DNA from: CAZMSD01 sp964568855
GTDB taxonomy: Bacteria; CAIWAD01
Length of the DNA: 53,844 bases
Direction: 5' to 3'
Assembly: GCA_964568855.1 (NCBI GenBank)
Contig: CAZMSD010000026.1
Location: 1 to 53,844 of the forward strand
The notes beneath the pieces are model-generated. The model did no database searches and had not been told where the DNA came from. It was given only the letters and a program-made list of their open reading frames with translations. Shown piece by piece: positions 46,301 through 53,844 of the stretch. Position 1 is the stretch's first letter. Each line of letters begins with the position of its first letter. The position numbers and the translations under genes were made by a program.

Positions 46301-48121
46301 CTCGAGCATGGCGCTGTGCGGGCTCAGCGTCTCGGGCGTTTCCTCGAAGAAAAGCCTTTCAGGAACGCCGCACCAGGTGTCCATGCCCGGGTCGCCCATC
46401 AGGTTGGCCCAGCGCGCGAAAGAGCTGATGTTGTAATCGCCCGGGGGCAGGTTGAGGTAGAGTTCCAGCTTACCCCGGAACATGCAGGTGCCCACCTGGG
46501 GGATTTCATAATCCAGCAGACCGGAGTAGTAACCGCCGGTCACGAGGTTGTTGTAGGGCGTGTGCGTGCCCAGCGTGCAGAAGCCCATGGCCGCCACCGC
46601 GCCTCCCGGCGTGGTGGGAGTTCCCGCCCGCAGGAAGGCCTCGGTGAAACAGGTTCCATAATCGAAATCGCCCGTGCCGCAGGTGAAGATCACCGCGATG
46701 GGCGTGCGCGGGCCCTGGTCCATGTTCTGGATCTGGTTTTCGCTCAGGCCTTCCATGTTGACCCAGCCGCGGTACGTATGGAAGCTGATTCCCTGCTCGT
46801 ACCAGTTGTAGACGTACGAGGGGCTGGATCCGCACCAGACCGTGTCGATGTGGGTGTAATCCCGCTCCTCCACCATCTGGAAGGCGATACTGCGGCTCAT
46901 CTGGGTCATCGACAGTCCGCAATGGTACGCGCCGGTGATGAATGAGGCCCTCTGCAGCCAGCCCGGGTTTTCCAGCCAGGGATCGCTTTCATAGCCGATG
47001 ATCTTGTTCATCACGGTGCTGAGCTGGGTTGAGTTCGAGACTGAAATCCGGCCCACCACCACGTCGCCCAGGATGTCTCCGCCCACGCAGGCGGCGTAGT
47101 AATGATCGTACTGGCTGCTGTGCGTGGGCAGGGAGTAGCTGCCGCTCACGTCGCCGATCAACAGCACGTAGTGGGGCGGGGTTTCGCTGTTCTCGTAGTC
47201 GCTGGTGATCTGGCTGCGGATCGAGGAATAGCTCCAGTTGACGTCGTCTTCGGTGTAGATGGTCAGGTGATGGCCCTTGCGCCACTTCCATTCGAGGAAA
47301 TCCTGTACCGAGGAATTGCTCAAGGCGCTGGCCTTGGTGAATACGGTGTAGTTGAGCGGCAGGCTCGGCGCGCCCCACTCGATTTCCCGCAGCGCGCCCT
47401 CCGCGGGCGGCGGATCCACGGTGAAGGGAAGCAGCAGCCGCTCGCCAAGAAGGCTCTTCGCGAAACCCAGGTCCTGCAGCCGGCGCTCCCATAGAAACTC
47501 CGAATTACCATGAACCATGCGCAAGGGCGTGTTGACATCGCTCGATCCCGTCCGGCGGAGCTCTATGCGCAGGCGGTGCAGACGCTGCAGTTCCCCGGTG
47601 ACCGGGTTCCAGCGCATGGGATACACGGCCAGCTTGAGCAGCCGGATCTCGCGCAGCAGCATGGGCTCGCCCAGCTCGGCGGTTTGCCCGGGCCAGAAGG
47701 CGTTTTCGGCCCACAGATCCTCGTCCTGGATCCAGGGCAGGGGCAGGTCGGCTTCGGTGTGCAGGCGGTCCTGGACCGGGCGCACTGCATGCGTTCCCAG
47801 GCTGAGCCATTCCTCTTCGAGGATCTCAAGACCCATCTCCGCGTCGTCGTGGATACGCACCAGGCGGTTGACCAGAGGCAGGTCGGGGCGACCGGCTTCG
47901 CCCACCAGGCCCTCGCCCGGCAGGCGGACGATTTCCCTTCCATCCAGGTCCTCGAAGACCGGCGGATCGAAAACGAGTTCGAGAGTCGTCAGATCGTTGC
48001 CTTCGGGCGTGCTGAAGGAAACTTGTACGGCCTCTTCCACCTGGGGGGAACCCGTACCGGCGGCGCAGGCCGTCCGAATGAGCTGTGTCAACAGAATCAG
48101 GCCGGGTAAGGCGCGAGACAT
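43379..48121 (-). CDS. Gingipain-like C25-family secreted protein with sorting domain
   Basis: ATG 48121 has AAAGGA 6 nt upstream and gives the leader SRALPGLILLTQLIRTACA; the product is 1580 residues. An N-terminal C25 propeptide-like region is followed by the C25 domain (about 280-640): HYVLLIGDVSGSY, DVVVGRISVSN, then VIFTCGTGDFDYGTCF with the nucleophile-position C481. The catalytic Gly-His-Gly of gingipains is replaced by Tyr-Arg-Gly-Trp near residue 450, so activity is doubtful or uses another residue. Large beta-sandwich repeats follow, with two similar segments (GPDSYGYYAYESTDIEW and GPDSFGYTWIDSEEEF, each followed by a PLPFPVVLYG- or GFGVPFYG-type strand). The sorting domain is at the end (AFPNPFNPATSIS, LFNILGQEASRLL, SGIYLLRVEA, KLMLLK). 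It is a monocistronic - strand gene. Confidence 0.85.
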   Translation of the reverse strand: MSRALPGLILLTQLIRTACAAGTGSPQVEEAVQVSFSTPEGNDLTTLELVFDPPVFEDLDGREIVRLPGEGLVGEAGRPDLPLVNRLVRIHDDAEMGLEILEEEWLSLGTHAVRPVQDRLHTEADLPLPWIQDEDLWAENAFWPGQTAELGEPMLLREIRLLKLAVYPMRWNPVTGELQRLHRLRIELRRTGSSDVNTPLRMVHGNSEFLWERRLQDLGFAKSLLGERLLLPFTVDPPPAEGALREIEWGAPSLPLNYTVFTKASALSNSSVQDFLEWKWRKGHHLTIYTEDDVNWSYSSIRSQITSDYENSETPPHYVLLIGDVSGSYSLPTHSSQYDHYYAACVGGDILGDVVVGRISVSNSTQLSTVMNKIIGYESDPWLENPGWLQRASFITGAYHCGLSMTQMSRSIAFQMVEERDYTHIDTVWCGSSPSYVYNWYEQGISFHTYRGWVNMEGLSENQIQNMDQGPRTPIAVIFTCGTGDFDYGTCFTEAFLRAGTPTTPGGAVAAMGFCTLGTHTPYNNLVTGGYYSGLLDYEIPQVGTCMFRGKLELYLNLPPGDYNISSFARWANLMGDPGMDTWCGVPERLFFEETPETLSPHSAMLELRAVDEAGLPVEGAAVCASQYEILRSIELSDVDGRVYLPLEGMEHGGDLLLTASLAGWAPVLGDVPLTSDEALPILLSLQLDDDGEDGLLSPGEATRLVPVFGNSSESEGLESFDITLEIRDGEGEVLSGVTQLPPIEPGGQGSPVDLLELRADSTLDEDLKFGLRFRFESQDRGLLIPAELQLVSPLILLQDWELASGPLYPDESGELEITLENAGNATAEELTILAGFPEGSGMLPEAQEIVLGDLAAGETALFQLTVEADPMLVPGYHTMLNLDWSDASGARSSQGLPVTLGDQQTGDPTGPDSYGYYAYESTDIEWSLAPGYNWIEIAPGAGGEGTELPIQDNGNEQDHSVLVDLPFPVVLYGRLYSEMAVCSNGFVAFGPTAHLETDFRNHYMPCSMGPEPMLAPMWDDHKVTSDAEICVQHREDLGIYIVEWYKVRTNSNNHINTFQILIYDTAHYPTGTGDNDVVFQYQQFSDGQQNSQDFPYCTIGLKDHDALTGLTFTNYNRRHPTCSNFFSGKAVRLTTTLSGTLPPPEFVLESEGLEFRLSPEDPESGRDTLRFGNTGESILVWTASARPEGDWPPEGRAGDWLRALPAGSEGRSQGGPDSFGYTWIDSEEEFGPEVGWVEIWDQGEITDFTDNDAAAGPLDPGFGVPFYGELYDEFWINPNGFICFTENGEHWGNSGGMPDEDAPDLAVAGWWDDLMHDDLLPLDNYVRWWSNDTDSLVVSWVETPHYNPDNYGGPFTFQVVVEANGRITLNYGDMSEEDDLSDSGTIGMQGTYPQGFSVLHMSQSRSDYSVRILPPFWLRLEADSGVLAPGASGVLPLLATNNPGGWLVPEGEYNAWVRFNTNDPEHGEVDVPILLHIGEVGADPRTPQARPAEFWLGRAFPNPFNPATSISFGLPRAARVEARLFNILGQEASRLLEGDFLPAGEHRLAVDGSALASGIYLLRVEALGEARLAKLMLLK

Positions 48122-48773
48122 AGACCGTCCTTTCTCACAGTGTCGATTGAACCCTTGGGCGTGGTGTCCGCTGCCGGGTCCTGGATTGCAGGGATTGGGT
48201 GGGAAGGGGAATCCCACGCACGGCTTTGCATATTTGCAAAAGCCGTGCCTTAAACCAAGTGCGTGTTTGTTCGGCGAAAATCAGCGGAATGTGCCCCTGA
48301 CCCCCCGGCGGTGGAGCAGCTTTGTCAAGAATGCCTGACAGGGCGTCAAGAGGAAACTATGGGTGATGGAACCGACACCGTGAATTCGGCTATGCCTGTT
48401 CCATCGGTTTTCAGAGAATCAGACCTTGATCGCCTGCTGCACGGCCGATGGCACGCCGATGCCGTGTCGATGGCGTGCCGAGGGCGTATGAGTGTCAATT
48501 AGTCAGGGTTTTGGAACCGGCCGAATCTTCTTGATTCACTAATCGGAACTGCTGATATTCCTGTGACACAGAACCTGTCTCCAACAGAATTCTCAGGGGC
48601 TGAATATCTGCCTGGGTCGCGCGGACTTCATACCCCGCCCGAGGTCGGATGCTCCAGGTATTTCCTCCATGAACTACTGATCTCGTGGAAGCCAAAGGAT
48701 CGAGTTTTGGGATCTCGCCTGGCTGAAGCAGGCGACTGATACCCGCTTTGCATCAATGGATGGGAGAATGGAA
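48122..48773. other. Gene-free divergent spacer with hairpins
   Basis: About 650 nt lie between the divergent C25 and beta-helix genes. A strong hairpin occupies 48218-48248 (GCACGGCTTT pairing with AAAGCCGTGC, one bulge). A second pairs GGCACGCC (48450-48457) with GGCGTGCC (48472-48479). GC content falls towards the 3' end. No open frame here has a leader, a ribosome-binding site and a recognisable domain together. Promoters for both genes presumably lie here, but I cannot place them. Confidence 0.45.
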
Positions 48774-51700
48774 ATGTTCGCCATCAGAACTCTTGCCACG
48801 ACGTGCTTCATCTTCGTCCTTCAGCTACAAGTACAGGCGCAAGATGCAGGAACTATTCCTGATAATAGGCGTCCTGACTGGAGTGCAGCAGGATACATGC
48901 ACGGCGCCGAGATCCCTTCAGACTATTTTCAGTATCAGATTGACGTTCCAGCACCTGTAAGTGATGATAGTCTGAATTGGAGGATGATTAAAGATGCTTT
49001 GGATGCAGCATGGGATTCCACTCAAGCTGATACATCAAACTTTGCACTGGTTCAACTTCAATCCGGATCATATCGCATAAGTGATGACATTCGTTTTCCG
49101 TATAGTTCAAGCAGAATAGTGCTGCGAGGTGAAGGACAAGACGCAACGGAGATCGTTGCGTATGGTGAGAGCACGCACTCTATACTCCGCGCTAATGGAA
49201 CAGAACAACCAGATAGTGCGAAAATTGGGGTATCAACCTATAATCCATACACAAACACGCTTACTTTGGATTCGCTAAACCATTCAATCTCACCAAATGA
49301 TTATGTCAAGGCATATTTCCATAGTCCACGTGATATTATTTGCTCTTCCTGCGAAAATGACTCAAATGTCATACTGAATTATCCGTGGCATTCCACAGTT
49401 TCGATAGATCCTACAAATAACGCCGGGAATAGATGCACAAATGATCCAAAGGATTACATCGGACTGATTACAAGAGTCACAGATGTGAACGGTGCCTCAC
49501 TGACTCTAGAAGATGATTTTTCATTGACCTGGAATTTAGCGATCGACAACGCAATGGCAATGGATTCGGTATTTGTTAAGGAAATCTACCCCATCAACCG
49601 TATTGGTGTTGAAAACCTAACTCTGCGACATGATATTGCGGATGCATTTTATGATTCTTTGTCATGGCCGTATGCGATAAAGTATCATCATGCTGCAAAC
49701 TGCTGGATGCGCAATGCAAGAGTAATGCATATGGTTCTTGCAAGTGTACGCATAGAGTTCTCAACTGCGATTGAAATCAGAGATTGTCTAATCAAGGATG
49801 CAAGGTATCGTCAGGGCGGGAAAGGCTATGGAGTGTCTATAGGACATATGTCCACGAACTGCCTGATCGAGAATAACACATTTCGAAGAACTCGTCACTC
49901 TGTAGTTTTTGGTTATGGAGCAAACCAGAATGTCGTAGCCTACAATTTTTCTATGGAGGGAAATAATTCCGATTACTGTTTACACGGTTACTTCAGCTAT
50001 GCAAACCTTTTCGAAGGTAACTATGGAGATTGGTTTAACGCAGATGACTATTTAGGCCCCCAGGGTCCGTATAATACTTGGTTCAGAAATCTAACTTCGC
50101 ATGATTACGCTTGGATCCAGAACCATCATAAGATGAATCTACTTGGAAATGAAGCTGTGCTTGTCTGGGACACGATAGGGTATTATTGCGATCCATATAT
50201 CACCGATCCCGACAGTATTCAATTGCTAGATCTCTATGGCTACATAATCGTGGAAGAGGATACAACGTCACAGACTCACGAGGAGCTTCCCCCCTGGCCG
50301 AGGAGTCCTTCGTATCAGCTTCCCGATGTTTCCTACTATCTGTTCGACAGACCGGATCTTCTCGATACAACGTATACATGGCCACCCATCGGTCCCAGGA
50401 TCGATTTGAACTCACCGCCAACATCCCAAGATATTCCTGCACGTGCAGCCTTCGAAGAGTACTGCGACATACATTTAGAAGACTGCTACACCTTGCACAT
50501 CGGAACAGGACGGGAATATGAACCCTATATCGATACGATTGATGAAGCCTTGCAGTATGCACTAGTTGAGTTTCCAGGTGTCCCCTATTGGCGGCTCCTG
50601 GTGTATGAGTCAGACACCGCCTATACAATGTCATCCATCATCCTGGATGAGGGCAGCCCGATCGACAGCCTGACAATCAGGGGTGTAGGTGGATATCCGG
50701 AAGTCCATTACCTCGCAAGACCTGGTGGGGTCGTGATCGATGCTGATTCGACCGCACTTCAGCTCGTGTTTGAAAATGAAGCATCACTTCGATTGGAAGG
50801 ACTCACCTTTCAGCATGTGGCCAACCACACGGATATGCCTCGCCAGGACACGCATGCTCTGATTGTTGCAGAAGGTCTCCACGTAACAATTGACAATTGT
50901 CGTTTCCTTGATGTTCGTGCGACGGGAATCGTTCCAGATTTCCCAGTAGGCGTAGTGTATTACAACTCTCCCGAAGGTGTTCCAGGTAATATTGATGTAT
51001 CACACTGTGTCTTCGCCGATTGTGAAGGCCCCGAGGCCGGAGCGATACTCGCAACAGGTGCTTCGGTTGAGATCAACTCTTGCACGTTCCATCGAAACGA
51101 AGCTGGCGAGGGTGGATCCTGGCCCTCCAGTGTGCGTGTAGACAGTTGCGTACTAAACATCCAGAACAGCCTCTTCACAGGTGCCGGTCAATCATCGGAA
51201 CCTGCATTCCTAATTGAAAGCGGCTCAGGAACAGTCTCCTACAGCCTGTTCGATGCGGAAGATTGGGCTTCGGATAACCAGGAGATTCAAAGCGGAACAG
51301 ACAACTTGGTGCTTTCTTCTGAAGAAGCAGCGACCTTCGTGTCTTACATGGATCCCACCATGGAAGTCTGGGACTTCGAGCTGAAGGCCAGCTCACAATG
51401 CCTTGAGAAAGGCCACCCGGACAGCCTGGATTTCGACTTGACGCGTTCGGACATCGGGTGGAAGCCGGTCTACCCGGTGCAGGAGTACACGGATCACGTA
51501 TTCTCTGATGGATTGTCAAGAGGCTGGTATCAGCTGTCCGGTGACGGGACTATGATCTTCGATGTGATACCGGCAGGCACTGTTGTACGAATGACCGATG
51601 GCAGCACACTTCAGTTGTGGTACGGGGGAAGTCCTGATGGCTTGGTCATAGGTTCTCCTGATGCACCAAGGACAGCAATCGTTGGTTCACAGGACCAAGA

Positions 51701-53390
51701 TGATCCGGATGACGATGATGACCAGGCAGCACAAATCTGGATCGGTCATCACGCCGGACCGACGAATCCTGTCGTGATGGACGGAGTACTGTTTAACTAT
51801 GCGCCAGGTGAACATGTGGATTCGCTTCAGTTGTATTTCAAGTATGCGGATCTAAGAATGGACACCAATCGAGTACGCTTCATGCACTACTACGGTTCGG
51901 AACTGCTTTTCGAGAAGTGTTTGGGCACGCTTGAAGGCTTCAACTTTGAAAACCAAGAGGAGAATCATCTTGGCCAACCGCGGAGAGTGTCTATCCTCGA
52001 CAGCGATCTGGACGTCGTGGATTGCGCATTTGGACCCACGGGGGACCATCCTGCCCTGAAGATCCATGGACCTGGAGGCAGTGGTACACCACTTGTATCC
52101 GGTTGTTACTTCGCCGGCAATGGGCAGTCGATTCCCGTGGACCTGGTCGAGACGATCGTATCCATGCACGGGAACGTAATCGATACCTGCTGGACCACGG
52201 GCTTGATCCAGACTCAAACAACGACCTACATGGTGGATGGCGCGAAGAACCGGTTCCTCGCCGACGATCGCTTAGGTTATGAACTTGCCGACCCATTCAT
52301 TGAAATGGAAGCCGGTTTCCTAGACCTGTTTTGCGGTTACAACGACTTCGTGTATTACAATTGGGAATTCCCAAATCCCATCATCCACATGGCCCCAACG
52401 GACACGATATACAACAGCGATCCAAGACCCTGGCTGCGGAACTTCTTCGGCACGGATTGCGAGTCGCCAATCCTTGAATCGGACCTCAACAGCGAAACGC
52501 TGATGATCATTCCCAATTGGGCGGAGGTGGGCGCTTCACTTACGGCTTGCGACCAGCCCTACAACGAACTCTGCAACTACATGGCGACACCGCCCGATGA
52601 GCTGCTGCAACAGGGGATAGTGGCAGAAGGCGAGCAGCGATATGCGGACGCGCACGAATTCTATCGCGCCTTGCTGCTGCTCTATCCCACCGCGCTTGAA
52701 TGCAACGAAGCAACGCTGAGGCTGAAGGGACTGGGGATCAAGTGCGACTACGGCGCGGAACACTATGCAGAGATTCGCGACGATCTCTTCAGCGCCGCGG
52801 ACACATCGGAAGCGGCCCAAGTGGAACACTTGCCGGTGCTCGAGCGCTGCAGTGGCTGGTGCGTGGAAGCCTATCACGGGGACCGGGAGCTGGCAGTAGA
52901 CACACTTAATACAATGCTGGCCGTTACCACGGATCCAATCGACCGTGATACAATTACTCGGGCGCTGTTGGAGATCCAGACCTATCCCAAGCAGGGCGGC
53001 AGCTCCGCCGCGGGACCCAGGACCGCTCAGCAGTTGCTCGAGGAAAGCCGGGCCGTCCGGGCTCTTCTGGACTACCGGCGAGGCAGTGGCCTTAGGACCT
53101 CGGAGATCAAGGCGCTCATGCTACCCGAGCGCTTCGAGATCAGCAGGATCTATCCCAATCCCTTCAATCCGTTGACGCAAATCGAATTCACACTACCTCG
53201 CAGCGAACAGGTGACCCTCAAAGTCTACAACCTGCTGGGGCAGCAGGTGGCGACGCTGCTTAACGACAAGCTGGATGCGGGCTGGCACCGAGTGCCTTTC
53301 CATTGCGGCGCCCTGGGCAGCGGCGTCTACTTCGCGGTGGCCCGGACGGAGTGCGAGTTCTCGGTGCGCAAGATGCTGCTCGTCAAGTGA
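48774..53390 (+). CDS. Large secreted beta-helix protein with sorting domain, compositionally split
   Basis: ATG 48774 has GGGAG 7 nt upstream and begins a clean leader (MFAIRTLATTCFIFVLQLQVQAQ); 1538 residues. The first beta-helix (about 60-460) has pectate-lyase-like turns (NCWMRNARVMHM, TAIEIRDCLIKDA, NCLIENNTFRRTRHSVVFGY). A second (about 580-960) has LRLEGLTFQHV, VTIDNCRFLDV, IDVSHCVFADC and VEINSCTFHRN. A helical segment (about 1270-1400) and a canonical sorting domain (IYPNPFNPLTQIE, LKVYNLLGQQVATLL, SGVYFAVAR, KMLLVK) close it. Line 49261-49320 is 35% GC and line 53041-53100 is 67% GC by direct count, so the 5' half is foreign in composition. The likely target is extracellular polysaccharide; no lyase residues are certain. 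Confidence 0.82.
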   Translation: MFAIRTLATTCFIFVLQLQVQAQDAGTIPDNRRPDWSAAGYMHGAEIPSDYFQYQIDVPAPVSDDSLNWRMIKDALDAAWDSTQADTSNFALVQLQSGSYRISDDIRFPYSSSRIVLRGEGQDATEIVAYGESTHSILRANGTEQPDSAKIGVSTYNPYTNTLTLDSLNHSISPNDYVKAYFHSPRDIICSSCENDSNVILNYPWHSTVSIDPTNNAGNRCTNDPKDYIGLITRVTDVNGASLTLEDDFSLTWNLAIDNAMAMDSVFVKEIYPINRIGVENLTLRHDIADAFYDSLSWPYAIKYHHAANCWMRNARVMHMVLASVRIEFSTAIEIRDCLIKDARYRQGGKGYGVSIGHMSTNCLIENNTFRRTRHSVVFGYGANQNVVAYNFSMEGNNSDYCLHGYFSYANLFEGNYGDWFNADDYLGPQGPYNTWFRNLTSHDYAWIQNHHKMNLLGNEAVLVWDTIGYYCDPYITDPDSIQLLDLYGYIIVEEDTTSQTHEELPPWPRSPSYQLPDVSYYLFDRPDLLDTTYTWPPIGPRIDLNSPPTSQDIPARAAFEEYCDIHLEDCYTLHIGTGREYEPYIDTIDEALQYALVEFPGVPYWRLLVYESDTAYTMSSIILDEGSPIDSLTIRGVGGYPEVHYLARPGGVVIDADSTALQLVFENEASLRLEGLTFQHVANHTDMPRQDTHALIVAEGLHVTIDNCRFLDVRATGIVPDFPVGVVYYNSPEGVPGNIDVSHCVFADCEGPEAGAILATGASVEINSCTFHRNEAGEGGSWPSSVRVDSCVLNIQNSLFTGAGQSSEPAFLIESGSGTVSYSLFDAEDWASDNQEIQSGTDNLVLSSEEAATFVSYMDPTMEVWDFELKASSQCLEKGHPDSLDFDLTRSDIGWKPVYPVQEYTDHVFSDGLSRGWYQLSGDGTMIFDVIPAGTVVRMTDGSTLQLWYGGSPDGLVIGSPDAPRTAIVGSQDQDDPDDDDDQAAQIWIGHHAGPTNPVVMDGVLFNYAPGEHVDSLQLYFKYADLRMDTNRVRFMHYYGSELLFEKCLGTLEGFNFENQEENHLGQPRRVSILDSDLDVVDCAFGPTGDHPALKIHGPGGSGTPLVSGCYFAGNGQSIPVDLVETIVSMHGNVIDTCWTTGLIQTQTTTYMVDGAKNRFLADDRLGYELADPFIEMEAGFLDLFCGYNDFVYYNWEFPNPIIHMAPTDTIYNSDPRPWLRNFFGTDCESPILESDLNSETLMIIPNWAEVGASLTACDQPYNELCNYMATPPDELLQQGIVAEGEQRYADAHEFYRALLLLYPTALECNEATLRLKGLGIKCDYGAEHYAEIRDDLFSAADTSEAAQVEHLPVLERCSGWCVEAYHGDRELAVDTLNTMLAVTTDPIDRDTITRALLEIQTYPKQGGSSAAGPRTAQQLLEESRAVRALLDYRRGSGLRTSEIKALMLPERFEISRIYPNPFNPLTQIEFTLPRSEQVTLKVYNLLGQQVATLLNDKLDAGWHRVPFHCGALGSGVYFAVARTECEFSVRKMLLVK

Positions 53391-53397
53391 ATTAGGC

Positions 53398-53844
53398 ATG
53401 AGATTCAGGCGATCCATCCAAGTCCTGGTTTGCGGACTGTGTAGCGGTTTCCTGGCGCCTTTGGCGCCGGCGGCGATTCTACAGGTTCCTCAGGAATACC
53501 CGACTATCCAGGCCGGACTGGATCATACGTCGGATGGCGACACGGTGCTGGTTGACCGGGGTATCTGGACGGGACTCTTGAACACGCCGGAGCACACGGT
53601 GATGCTGTGCTCCAACTTCCTCTTCACGCAGGATACCACGGACATCCAGACCACGATCCTGGACGGCGAGTATGAGGGCTCGATCCTGACGCTTAATGCC
53701 GGGGGAGAGGACAGTACGGTGGTCCGCGGATTCACGCTGATGCATGGTATGGGCGATCATGGCTATTACTGGTTTGAGCAAGAGGGGGGCGCGATCGAAC
53801 TTACTGAAGTGAGCAATTCCGTTCTGGAGGACCTGGTGTTTCTT
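53398..53844 (+). CDS. Secreted beta-helix protein, 3'-truncated by the window
   Basis: The frame opens at ATG 53398, 8 nt after the preceding stop, and runs to the window edge (149 codons). A leader (MRFRRSIQVLVCGLCSGFLA) is followed by the classic start of a parallel beta-helix surface protein: ILQVPQEYPTIQAGLDHTSD, GDTVLVDRGIWTGLL, TTILDGEYEGSILTL and VVRGFTLMHG. This family binds or cleaves polysaccharide. Its G+C content matches the local background, unlike the 5' half of the gene before it, and the short spacing suggests co-transcription with that gene. Confidence 0.8.
   Translation, partial: MRFRRSIQVLVCGLCSGFLAPLAPAAILQVPQEYPTIQAGLDHTSDGDTVLVDRGIWTGLLNTPEHTVMLCSNFLFTQDTTDIQTTILDGEYEGSILTLNAGGEDSTVVRGFTLMHGMGDHGYYWFEQEGGAIELTEVSNSVLEDLVFL

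Noticed and set aside
48263..48502. 79-codon frame in the divergent spacer
   Set aside because: No ribosome-binding site or recognisable domain, and it runs through a hairpin; it looks like non-coding sequence or a remnant.

Overview
The window is high-GC DNA (about 60-67% in most of the lines I inspected) with tightly packed genes, almost all on the + strand. It has an FCB-superphylum character. Seven large secreted proteins end in a Bacteroidota-type C-terminal sorting domain (PNPFNPST-like motif followed by a FlgD-like beta-sandwich), and there are a PorV/PorQ-family barrel, a TonB-dependent receptor and a gingipain-like C25 protein. With the GC content and the multihaem cytochromes, this suggests an uncultured lineage of the Eisenbacteria/Krumholzibacteriota/Latescibacterota kind. 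The exact phylum cannot be fixed from this sequence. I saw no rRNA, tRNA or CRISPR array.

Region 1 (1-12088) is an electron-transfer locus. A 5'-truncated tandem rhodanese gene ends at a strong hairpin. A run of seven overlapping or abutting genes follows: an 8-haem cytochrome, an inner-membrane fusion of multihaem cytochrome c with diheme cytochrome b (CbcL-like), an exported NHL propeller, an 18-haem cytochrome, an NHL lipoprotein, an outer-membrane barrel and a 12-haem cytochrome. I count 46 CXXCH motifs plus 3 CX3CH/CX4CH variants. Read together, this is a complete quinol-to-outside (or reverse) conduit in one transcription unit: the b/c fusion at the inner membrane, soluble cytochromes in the periplasm, and a porin-cytochrome gate with propeller partners at the outer membrane.

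Region 2 (12240-22321) is regulatory and envelope-stress related. It holds a PAS-PAS hybrid histidine kinase coupled to a SEC-C protein, a TolB-like propeller lipoprotein, and an ECF sigma/membrane anti-sigma/Spy-like cassette. An LTXXQ-type secreted protein with a sorting domain follows, then a lone DsrE-like protein on the - strand and a secreted OB-fold protein that ends at a clear terminator.

Region 3 (22377-43195) is a secretion and degradation island. A TonB-dependent receptor, a large secreted partner, a PorV/PorQ protein, an XRE regulator, an N-formylglutamate-amidohydrolase/FGE-like fusion and a fungalysin-like metalloprotease form an overlapping operon. A perfect 9-bp inverted repeat lies upstream. 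Three mosaic genes follow: a propeller protein, an M14 carboxypeptidase and a second propeller protein. They share one glutamine-amidotransferase-like module, whose two halves are in opposite order in the peptidase and in the propeller genes.

Region 4 (43379-53844) has a - strand C25 gingipain-like protein with its catalytic His motif replaced, and a gene-free spacer with hairpins. A beta-helix protein follows whose 5' half is far richer in A+T than its 3' half, and then the start of another beta-helix protein cut by the window end. Across the whole window the heptamer GTATCAC/GTGATAC is several-fold more frequent than base composition predicts, in all reading frames.
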